This document shows positions 1 through 5,294 of a DNA stretch of 5,294 nucleotides, piece by piece. The DNA is taken from NCBI GenBank assembly GCA_904419035.1, contig CAJFQL010000152.1, positions 1 through 5,294 on the forward strand, in the 5' to 3' direction. Position numbers and translations under genes: made by a program. How positions within the stretch are numbered: the stretch's first letter is position 1; every line of letters begins with the position of its first letter. Below the pieces are notes generated by a model. That model did no database searches, was not told the origin of the DNA, and saw only the letters and a list, made by a program, of their open reading frames with translations. The DNA is from Heritagella caecorum. Lineage in GTDB: Bacteria > Bacillota > Clostridia > Oscillospirales > Acutalibacteraceae.

Positions 1-51
1 CCGGGGCGTTTTTCTCCGTTTTGACGTTGCATATCTCCGTGCAACAAAAGG

Positions 52-81
52 CCGTTACACACAAAGTGTGTAACGGTTTTT
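52..81 (+). terminator. Perfect 11-bp hairpin with T-tract, terminator-like
   Basis: The arms CCGTTACACAC (52-62) and GTGTGTAACGG (66-76) are exact reverse complements with an AAA loop, followed by TTTTT (77-81). AAAA at 46-49 gives a shorter T-run on the opposite strand. This is the form of a Rho-independent terminator. Read on the plus strand it would end transcription of a gene lying left of the window. It sits only 21 bases before the Shine-Dalgarno site of the next gene, so it could instead be a leader attenuator for that gene. The sequence does not decide between the two. Confidence 0.75.
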
Positions 82-101
82 CAGCCGCGACAGAATACGG
101 C

Positions 102-107
102 AAGGAG
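102..107 (+). promoter_or_regulatory. Ribosome binding site of the small phage-like gene
   Basis: AAGGAG lies 8 bases before the ATG at 116. It is a near-perfect Shine-Dalgarno sequence at ordinary spacing and fixes the start of the 138-residue gene. Confidence 0.85.
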
Positions 108-115
108 AGTTTTGG

Positions 116-532
116 ATGAATTATACAACAAATTATCATCTCCCCCAGTGGGCGGAGACCGACCGGATCCAGATGGAGGATTTCAACCAGGCCATGGCGG
201 ATATTGATCAGGGACTATCAGATGCCTATCGGCCTAGCAATCTGCCTTACTTTATCGGCAGCTATACAGGGAACGGGGATACACAGGAAGTCGTTGTAGG
301 CTTTCGCCCCAGCTTTCTCATTATTGGTGCCTCCCAGTCTACAGGAACCCAATACAGCGATGAGACGTCCATGAGACACTGCGCCATCATCGACGGCGGC
401 CCAGATCGGCTCTATGGCCGCGTTACCTTGACGGACACAGGATTTACGGTATCCGTCGACGCCAACGATGCCTACAGTTACCCTGAACTCAATGCGGACC
501 GGTATAAGTATCGCTATTTGGCTTTCCAATAA
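116..532 (+). CDS. Small phage-tail-appendage-like protein (putative)
   Basis: A 138-residue protein, probably soluble: no signal peptide or membrane segment is visible. The N-terminus (residues 1-34) has the pattern NYHLPQW, then TDRI, then EDFNQAMADID. I recall this arrangement from small tail-associated proteins of Firmicute prophages, where it may form a short helix before the functional part. A beta-type region follows, with IGSYTGNG (47-54), VGFRPSFLIIG (61-71), DTGFTV (107-112) and a closing YRYLAFQ (132-138). This 'GF-P-x-hydrophobic ... GFTV ... Y-x-Y-x-AF' layout also resembles C-terminal domains of phage tail proteins. The start is supported by AAGGAG 8 bases upstream, and the stop is TAA at 530-532. 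No other phage gene is visible nearby; terminator-like hairpins flank the gene on both sides, and it converges on the S-layer gene. Its codon use is mixed and includes CTA and TCA, which the neighbouring gene avoids, so it may have been acquired separately. That it is a real gene is fairly certain; the phage link rests on recalled family patterns and the exact role is unknown. Confidence 0.8.
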   Translation: MNYTTNYHLPQWAETDRIQMEDFNQAMADIDQGLSDAYRPSNLPYFIGSYTGNGDTQEVVVGFRPSFLIIGASQSTGTQYSDETSMRHCAIIDGGPDRLYGRVTLTDTGFTVSVDANDAYSYPELNADRYKYRYLAFQ

Positions 533-533
533 C

Positions 534-575
534 AAAAAAGAGACCCCCGGGGCTTCGCCCCGGGGGTCAAATTTT
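534..575. terminator. Strong shared terminator between the two convergent genes
   Basis: Stem 542-553 pairs perfectly with 557-568 (GACCCCCGGGGC against GCCCCGGGGGTC), 12 bp with a TTC triloop, almost all G-C. On the minus strand the stem is followed after two bases by TTTTTT (complement of 534-539), which makes a canonical terminator starting about 25 bases past the S-layer stop codon. On the plus strand it follows the phage-like gene by 9 bases, but the T-tract is weaker (AAATTTTA). It most likely serves both genes, and the S-layer gene most efficiently. Confidence 0.9.
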
Positions 576-593
576 AGGAAATCACCCTATCGC

Positions 594-3500
594 TTAGACA
601 TTTGCATCAGATTCCACAGTGCAGGTCACAGCACCGTAATCACCAACAGTCCAAGTGAAGGTAAGCGTAAGAGTGGGAGTCAAACTGCCAAAGTTATCAA
701 GAGTGACAGTATCCCCATTGATGATAACCTTACCAGAATAGGTATCACTGTTGACCTTTGCGGCAACAGAAGCCGCACCGGTGATAGTGTCGGTCTCACC
801 GCTGTTGCCATAACCCTCGGCCACAGTCACGCTTGCCACAATCACATCGCCCTTGGTCACAGCCGCGCCAGTAGCAGCGGCCTTACCGTTCACGGTCCAA
901 CCGGTCACGGTGATGGTGCCGTTGCCAGTAGTGGCAGAGAAATCGCTGGTCAGCGTAGCCTCGTAATAGCCGGTGAAGGCGACCTCAGCGGGAACAGCAG
1001 CGGTGATGTTGAAGGGGCCGGGAGCGGCCTGGCCAGTGACGTTGCTGCTGACGTAGTAAAGAGCGCCAGCGGGCAGCGCGATGCTGTGGCCGTTCTCGAT
1101 GAACTGAGACTCATCATCATTGATGGTCACAAAAGAACCCTCAACGATGTTATAAACATTTGCGACGCCAGCCTCAGAGGTAACAGTGATGGTCTTGGCA
1201 TCCTTGTCGATAACAGCGGTAGCGTTATCAGAGACAGTCAGATCATCCTCGGTCAGAGCAGCCAGCTCACCATTGCCCAGATTCACAGTGGTTGCGTCGA
1301 TCTCAGCGATGGCATTAACATCCAGCAGCTCGTTGCCGGTCTCGGCGGCGGGGACAATAACAGTGTAGTTGTAGACCACCGTGTTATCGCCATCCTCGGA
1401 CTGGACCGCAACCTGGAAGGTGAAGGTGCCACCAGCAGTGGTCAGCTCCACAGGCAGAGTAGGATCGGTCAGGACAGTGCCGTTGTTGGTGGCAACAGCG
1501 CTGAACTGGGAGTTGCCCTCAAGGGCCTTGCTAGCCTCGGTCCAAGTAGTATACTCCGTGGTCTCAGCAGTCAGCTCATCAGAACCGAAGGAAACGGTAA
1601 CGCCAACTTCATCACTGGGGATATAGTCAGCGGCGGGCTTGACATCGTCCCAAACCTCAGTGACAAAGGTGTCGGGGGCGACACGGGCAGCGTCATAGAT
1701 GAAGGAGATGGCGTAGACGATCTCATTATCGCTGTTGTAGGCGACCAGGACACGGTTATTGACCTCGACGTCGTTGACATCCAGGACAAGCTCATCCAGA
1801 ACCTTCATGGGACGGTCGGTCTCGTCGGTCAGGGCAGCGGCGCGATAGCCATAGCGGTCCGCATCGTCGTAGCCCAGAGTGTAGAGCTTGCTGTCCTCGG
1901 TCAGCTGGTACTCCAGCTCGTCGCCGGTGTCCATATCCTCGAGATCGGTATCATCCGTCCAGACATAGGCCTCGACACCGACCCAGTCGTCGTCATAGGT
2001 GCCCAGAGCAGTGAAGACCTCGCCAGTGGTGTACTTGTTGCTGTCGGCGATGTCGTCGTGGTCCATGGCATCGATGGTGTAGGTGCCCTCGTCCTCAGTC
2101 TCCCACATGTAGTACAGACCGGGGGCGATATACTGACGCTGGGAGACAGTGCCGTAGGTGTAGATGTTGGAGGCCTCCAGATCAATGTCCACGGTGTCCA
2201 GAGTACCGTCGGCACGGATCACGGTGACGTCGTCGATGGTGATGCCGTCAGCCACCACGGGGGTGTCGACCACGAACACCTGCTCGGCGTCGGCATCATA
2301 AGGAGCGGAGAACTCCACCACCACGATGTTGGCGGTGTAGTACTGAGTATTGTTGCTCTCGCGGTCGGTCAGAGTACCAACAGCGTAGACATCCTCAATC
2401 TGAGCACCGGCCTCCAGGTCGGGCAGATTCCGGTAGCCCACATACTCGTTGACCACGAAGTCGTCCTTGGCACTGCCAGTATTGTACACGTAGTAGTACA
2501 CAGTGCTGGCCAGGGCGCGGATCTCGACGTCGTTGTCGGCCTCGGTAGCGCTGATGCCGTCCTCATTGTAGGCGGTGTTAGCACGAGCAGTGGTGTAGTA
2601 AGGCGTACCAGTGTGGTAGTCGTTGTCATCCATCAGCTCGTTGTTGTCAACAGCGATGATGTTGACGGTGCGCTTGTTGAAGACATCCTCCACAGGCACC
2701 AGCTCGCCATCGGCATTGAGGGAGGCCACAATGGTCTCAAGGGTACCAGCGTCATTGTTGATGCCGGCAAACTCCTTGAGGTTGTACCAGGAATTGTTCT
2801 GAGTGATATTATCGTGGTAGATAAACAGCTCGCCGCCATCGGTGATGTCGGTATCCACCAGCTCCTGAGCCTCGCGGTCCCAAACCATAGCGGCGTACTC
2901 ATCGCTGGCGCGGGTCTCGTTGTACCAGCCGTTGACCAGCAGGACAAAGTCGCCGGAGGTGGTGGTCTCGGTGAAGACGCCCAGGTAGCCGTACTTGTCG
3001 AGGTACAGGTCGTAGCTGGTGCTGCCGGTCAGATTGCCCACGCCGTCCTCGTACTCGTCGCGGTGGACGTGGTTGCAGACGCCAGACTCAATGTACTCGT
3101 CGCCGTCGGTGGTGATGGCCATGAGCTCACGGCGGTTGACGGAGTCGATCTCAGCGGTGACCATCTCGGCCAGGTAAGTCTGAGCGTTGCCGTCGATAAC
3201 AGCGTAGTAGACGATGTCGCCCTCGGCGAGCTCGTCAGCGCAGACGATGTCGAAATCCTTGTCCACATCGTTCATGGGATCGCCGTCGTCAATGGCAACC
3301 AGGTTGAGCTCGGAAGAGGTGAGCTCCAGGTCGTCGTCACGATCCAGATCCTCAATAGCGGCGAAGGTGTAGACGGTCTTCATGACGTAATCGGCCACGC
3401 CGTCGCCGTCCACGTCCACGACCTTCAGCCAGTTACCATTCTCGTTCTCCTCGACCTCGACAGCGTTCTCATCGGTGTCGATGTACTTGTTCTGGAAGGT

Positions 3501-4817
3501 CTTCCAGGACATATCGGGATCGTCGGAGATGTCGTCGTTGGACTGGGTGCCCACATAGACCTCGCCCAGGATGAAGTCGTCGTTGTCATCCTCATCGGCC
3601 TCGTTGAAGATGTACTTCATGGCGCCGATGTCAGCGCTGGGGATGGCCTTGCCGGCGTTGAAGGTGACCTCGCGGGTGTAGGTGTAGGTGGGGTTGCCGT
3701 CGCCGCTTCTATCGAAGTCAGCAGCAGTCAGATCCAGGCCCTCGTCCTCCAGGAAGGCATTCAGCTTATCATTGTTGCCAGCAGTAAACTTCAGGATGTA
3801 GGAGAGCTTCCAGTCGGAGACCTTGTACTCGCTGCCGCCGTCGAAGTTGATGAACTCCTCGGCGCTGCCGCGCTCCAGGCCGGTAACGTTCTCGAACTTC
3901 TTGTCGGTGCTGATGTCGGTCTCGGCGCCGGTCTCGAAGACGGTGTTGCCGGTCTTGGCGATGGCCAGGACGTTCTTGCCCTCGGTGATGTAGGCGGCGT
4001 GGTTCTCGCCGATGTCCTCCAGGGTGGTGGCGTAGTCGATGACGTAGCTGTCACCGTCCACGATCATCTCGGTGCGGCCGGCCTTCAGGGGCTTGGTGCT
4101 GTACAGGTCAGCGTACTCGTTGGCCACAACCACGCCCTCGATGGACTCCAGCTCGAAGGTGTCCCAGCCCAGGCTGGTGTCATCCAGCTGATAGCCGAAA
4201 GCGGGGGTGTAGTTCACCTTGTCCACCAGAATGGTCTGGAACAGGATCTCCGCCACCACCTCGCGGCTGGCATAGGTGCCCAGGGTGCCGGCGGTGATGT
4301 TCTTGGTGATCCCCCGCAGCTCGCCAGTGGCGGCGGTCTGCACCTGCCAGCTGCTGCCGGTGAACTCACCGTTCTTGTCGTAGCCGATGGCACGCAGGAT
4401 CATGGCCAGAGCCTCGTACCCGGTGACATAGGAGTCGGGGTCGAAGGTCCGGGCGTCACGGCCCTTGATGTACTCGGCGTTGGCGCAGAAGTTGACGTAG
4501 CCAGCGTACCAAGAGGTGCTCTTGACGTCGTCAAACTTGTTGTAGTCGGCGTAGATGCCGACCTGGGCATCGGTCACGTCGCCGGTGACGATGCGGTAGA
4601 TGATGGCGGCCACCTCAGAGCGGCGAATGGGGCTCTGGGGCTGGAAGCTGCCATCATCGTAGCCCTGGAACACCTTCAGGCCGTCCAGAACAGTCACGGC
4701 GGTCTCATAGGTATCCGTGATCTGCTCGTCGTCCGTGAAGGCGTTGGCGGTGGCCATCAGCGAGAAGCTCATGACCAGAGCCAGGACCAGTGCGAGAATC
4801 TTCTTCAGATTTCTCAT
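594..4817 (-). CDS. Giant secreted acidic S-layer protein with SLH cell-wall anchor
   Basis: A 1407-residue exported surface protein that probably forms or decorates the S-layer. Residues 1-26 are a signal peptide: basic MRNLKK, a Leu/Ala/Val core, then ANA before Phe27. SLH repeats follow. SLH1 (about 30-79) has GYDDGSFQP and RRSE in place of the usual TRAE. SLH2 (about 95-147) has FDDV, WY, FDPDSYVTGYEA and ends in ILRAIGYD. A weaker third (about 148-200) ends in YASREVVAEILFQTIL. SLH triplets typically bind a pyruvylated secondary cell-wall polysaccharide, so this end should be the wall anchor. The body is strongly acidic: residues 401-530 hold 41 Asp/Glu against 7 Lys/Arg. It carries a DxDGDGxxD motif (468-476) and an EF-hand-like loop (492-503), which suggests calcium binding. 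From about 1065 the chain looks like beta-sandwich modules, and the last 107 residues are Thr-rich with few charges. No LPXTG signal or C-terminal membrane helix is seen. The start is supported by AAGGAGG upstream and the signal peptide begins at this Met; the stop is TAA. Third-position GC drops sharply toward the C-terminus. SLH assignment is confident; the fold of the body is unrecognised. Confidence 0.96.
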   Translation of the reverse strand: MRNLKKILALVLALVMSFSLMATANAFTDDEQITDTYETAVTVLDGLKVFQGYDDGSFQPQSPIRRSEVAAIIYRIVTGDVTDAQVGIYADYNKFDDVKSTSWYAGYVNFCANAEYIKGRDARTFDPDSYVTGYEALAMILRAIGYDKNGEFTGSSWQVQTAATGELRGITKNITAGTLGTYASREVVAEILFQTILVDKVNYTPAFGYQLDDTSLGWDTFELESIEGVVVANEYADLYSTKPLKAGRTEMIVDGDSYVIDYATTLEDIGENHAAYITEGKNVLAIAKTGNTVFETGAETDISTDKKFENVTGLERGSAEEFINFDGGSEYKVSDWKLSYILKFTAGNNDKLNAFLEDEGLDLTAADFDRSGDGNPTYTYTREVTFNAGKAIPSADIGAMKYIFNEADEDDNDDFILGEVYVGTQSNDDISDDPDMSWKTFQNKYIDTDENAVEVEENENGNWLKVVDVDGDGVADYVMKTVYTFAAIEDLDRDDDLELTSSELNLVAIDDGDPMNDVDKDFDIVCADELAEGDIVYYAVIDGNAQTYLAEMVTAEIDSVNRRELMAITTDGDEYIESGVCNHVHRDEYEDGVGNLTGSTSYDLYLDKYGYLGVFTETTTSGDFVLLVNGWYNETRASDEYAAMVWDREAQELVDTDITDGGELFIYHDNITQNNSWYNLKEFAGINNDAGTLETIVASLNADGELVPVEDVFNKRTVNIIAVDNNELMDDNDYHTGTPYYTTARANTAYNEDGISATEADNDVEIRALASTVYYYVYNTGSAKDDFVVNEYVGYRNLPDLEAGAQIEDVYAVGTLTDRESNNTQYYTANIVVVEFSAPYDADAEQVFVVDTPVVADGITIDDVTVIRADGTLDTVDIDLEASNIYTYGTVSQRQYIAPGLYYMWETEDEGTYTIDAMDHDDIADSNKYTTGEVFTALGTYDDDWVGVEAYVWTDDTDLEDMDTGDELEYQLTEDSKLYTLGYDDADRYGYRAAALTDETDRPMKVLDELVLDVNDVEVNNRVLVAYNSDNEIVYAISFIYDAARVAPDTFVTEVWDDVKPAADYIPSDEVGVTVSFGSDELTAETTEYTTWTEASKALEGNSQFSAVATNNGTVLTDPTLPVELTTAGGTFTFQVAVQSEDGDNTVVYNYTVIVPAAETGNELLDVNAIAEIDATTVNLGNGELAALTEDDLTVSDNATAVIDKDAKTITVTSEAGVANVYNIVEGSFVTINDDESQFIENGHSIALPAGALYYVSSNVTGQAAPGPFNITAAVPAEVAFTGYYEATLTSDFSATTGNGTITVTGWTVNGKAAATGAAVTKGDVIVASVTVAEGYGNSGETDTITGAASVAAKVNSDTYSGKVIINGDTVTLDNFGSLTPTLTLTFTWTVGDYGAVTCTVESDANV

Positions 4818-4828
4818 GGTGGATATTT

Positions 4829-4836
4829 TCCTCCTT
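4829..4836 (-). promoter_or_regulatory. Strong ribosome binding site of the S-layer gene
   Basis: Read on the minus strand, AAGGAGGA is close to a full anti-16S match, preceded by an A-rich stretch (complement of the T-run near 4841-4847). AAGGAGG ends 12 bases before the ATG, longer than the usual 5-9. The intervening bases can fold back on the site: GGAGGA against TCCACC, with one A-A mismatch and an AAATA loop. A strong site fits the high expression expected of an S-layer protein. Confidence 0.85.
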
Positions 4837-4916
4837 CTAATTTTTTTGAGGCAAATGTGCCTGATATGGACTTATTGTGACCGCTTTTCCTAACCTTTAA
4901 GGCCAGCACCAAGCCA

Positions 4917-4945
4917 CTTACCGGAAAAATCGCGCGGCCGGTAAG
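4917..4945. repeat. 8-bp inverted repeat in the S-layer leader region
   Basis: CTTACCGG (4917-4924) and CCGGTAAG (4938-4945) are exact reverse complements around a 13-base spacer containing CGCGCGG. On the minus strand the loop carries TTTTT but no T-tract follows the stem, so it is not a terminator. It could be an operator or an mRNA leader stem; no binding protein can be named. Confidence 0.5.
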
Positions 4946-4987
4946 CCCTGGTATCCAAGGGATTGCGGGCCCTGGCCGGGAGGGCGT

Positions 4988-5108
4988 GGTAGCAAAAAAC
5001 CGGGCGTTTGGTAGCAAACGCCCGGTTTTGACGCCCCCGCCGGCGGCAAAAAGCCAGAGTTCCCAGCGCTTCCCGGCCCCGTGCCTTTGGTAGCAAATTG
5101 GTAGCAAA
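4988..5108. repeat. Four direct copies of GGTAGCAAA
   Basis: Exact 9-mer copies lie at 4988-4996, 5010-5018, 5089-5097 and 5100-5108, so the start-to-start spacings are 22, 79 and 11 bases. The second and third are preceded by TTT, giving TTTGGTAGCAAA, a near-palindrome that differs from its reverse complement only at the centre. The 11- and 22-base spacings place neighbouring copies near the same face of the DNA helix, as expected for cooperative protein binding. A regulator site is inference; the family is not recognised. Confidence 0.75.
4994..5029. terminator. 15-bp perfect hairpin, bidirectional terminator-like, upstream of S-layer gene
   Basis: Bases 4996-5010 pair without mismatch with 5015-5029, leaving a GTAG loop. 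The GC-rich core is CCGGGCG against CGCCCGG, flanked by A and T runs. On the minus strand the core is followed by TTTTTT (complement of 4994-4999), and on the plus strand by TTTT (5026-5029), so it could terminate in both directions. It lies about 180 bases before the S-layer start codon. If the S-layer promoter lies right of it, it would be in the mRNA leader and act as an attenuator; if the promoter lies left of it, it simply insulates the gene. Its tip, TTTGGTAGCAAA, contains a copy of the 9-mer repeat found elsewhere in this region. Confidence 0.75.
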
Positions 5109-5130
5109 GGAAAAAACTGACATCCCCAGA

Positions 5131-5169
5131 TTTCCGGTTTCCCGCCAAACGGCCCGGAAAGCCCGGAAA
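5131..5169. repeat. Tandem GCCCGGAAA with an upstream inverted copy
   Basis: GCCCGGAAA occurs twice back to back (5152-5160 and 5161-5169). TTTCCGG at 5131-5137 is the reverse complement of the CCGGAAA part of either copy, so two alternative 7-bp hairpins are possible. No function can be assigned. Confidence 0.5.
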
Positions 5170-5271
5170 ACCGCGTAAAAAAGTTGAGAGAAAATTTTGA
5201 CCTATGTTTGCCTGGGAAAAGGCTGTTCCTGGACAAATTGCCCTATCCGCCTGGTTCTGCCTTGGAAACGG

Positions 5272-5294
5272 AAAAAGCCTGCCCGGAGGGGCAG
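5272..5294 (-). terminator. Partial terminator of an off-window minus-strand gene
   Basis: CTGCCC and GGGCAG close a 6-bp stem (5279-5284 with 5289-5294, loop GGAG) that runs to the window edge and may extend beyond it. On the minus strand the stem is followed shortly by TTTTT (complement of 5272-5276). This is the usual form of a Rho-independent terminator ending a gene to the right that reads in the same direction as the S-layer gene. If so, the S-layer gene has its own promoter inside the region 4837-5270. Confidence 0.55.

Larger units (their letters stand above)
4818..5294. other. 477-bp non-coding region upstream of the S-layer gene
   Basis: No credible gene lies here: the short open frames are proline- and arginine-rich, lack usable ribosome binding sites and run through hairpins and repeats. 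From left to right it holds the S-layer Shine-Dalgarno site, an inverted repeat CTTACCGG/CCGGTAAG (4917-4945), a 7-bp direct repeat GCCCTGG (4945-4951 and 4969-4975), a terminator-like hairpin (4994-5029), four GGTAGCAAA repeats, a tandem 9-mer (5152-5169) and a right-edge hairpin. The promoter of the S-layer gene should be here, but I see no convincing -35/-10 pair on the minus strand. The leader could therefore be up to about 450 bases long, or the promoter may use a non-consensus or alternative sigma factor. Confidence 0.7.

Noticed and set aside
21..49. Plus-strand promoter TTGACG - 17 bases - ACAAAA for the phage-like gene
   Set aside because: The -35 is good but the -10 matches only 2 of 6 positions, and a terminator-like hairpin would lie between it and the gene.
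218..535. Minus-strand 105-codon frame opposite the phage-like gene
   Set aside because: It overlaps the better-supported plus-strand gene, its product shows no recognisable pattern, and it would end inside that gene with no terminator.
1186..4054. Several short frames of 60-104 codons inside the S-layer gene on both strands
   Set aside because: All are alternate-frame shadows with Ser/Thr/Pro-rich biased composition and no supporting signals.
468..4880. Plus-strand open frame of 1470 codons covering the whole S-layer gene
   Set aside because: It is an exact codon-register shadow of the minus-strand gene, low in complexity, without a ribosome binding site or signal peptide, and it starts inside the phage-like gene. 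The minus-strand reading has a signal peptide, SLH repeats, Shine-Dalgarno site and terminator.
4840..4900. Minus-strand promoter GTCACA - 17 bases - CACATT for the S-layer gene
   Set aside because: It matches only 4 of 6 and 3 of 6 consensus positions, no better than expected by chance in a stretch of this length.
4988..5108. CRISPR array
   Set aside because: The repeat is only 9 bases, the copies are unevenly spaced (22, 79, 11), and no cas gene is present.
4814..5236. Minus-strand frames of 140, 77 and 76 codons upstream of the S-layer gene (4814-5236, 4890-5123, 4918-5148)
   Set aside because: They run through perfect hairpins and direct repeats, the repeated FATK/FCY-type peptides are translations of the GGTAGCAAA repeats, and none has a properly spaced ribosome binding site. 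The longest also overlaps the S-layer start.

Overview
The window looks like chromosomal DNA from a Gram-positive anaerobe of the class Clostridia, probably a gut Oscillospiraceae-type organism. That placement is inference. It rests on a very large secreted protein with S-layer homology (SLH) repeats, a signal peptide of the Lys-rich Firmicute type, strong AAGGAG-type Shine-Dalgarno sites, GC-rich coding DNA and a small phage-tail-like protein. No rRNA, tRNA, CRISPR array or transposase is visible.

Left part (1-593): a perfect terminator-like hairpin (52-81) precedes one small plus-strand gene (116-532, 138 aa). Its N-terminal and C-terminal sequence signatures resemble small tail-appendage proteins of Firmicute phages. 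A second, very strong GC-rich hairpin (534-575) lies between this gene and the next. It probably terminates both convergent genes.

Centre (594-4817, minus strand): a single 1407-residue gene fills about 80% of the window. It encodes an exported, very acidic surface-layer protein. The order is signal peptide, about three SLH repeats for cell-wall anchoring, a long Asp/Glu/Tyr-rich body with calcium-loop-like motifs, and a Thr/Ala/Val/Gly-rich beta-type C-terminus. Third-position GC falls from 85% near the N-terminus to 39% at the C-terminus (hand counts of short stretches), so the gene may be mosaic.

Right part (4818-5294): a 477-bp non-coding region upstream of the S-layer gene. It contains a strong Shine-Dalgarno site, several inverted repeats, four copies of the 9-mer GGTAGCAAA, a 15-bp perfect terminator-like hairpin whose tip is one of those copies, a tandem 9-bp repeat, and at the right edge what looks like the terminator of an off-window minus-strand gene. 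I found no convincing promoter here.

The two genes are convergent and share a terminator. There is no direct evidence that they work together. I do not see a clear undescribed multi-gene system. The most unusual material is the repeat and hairpin architecture upstream of the S-layer gene, and the isolated phage-like gene between two terminator-like hairpins.
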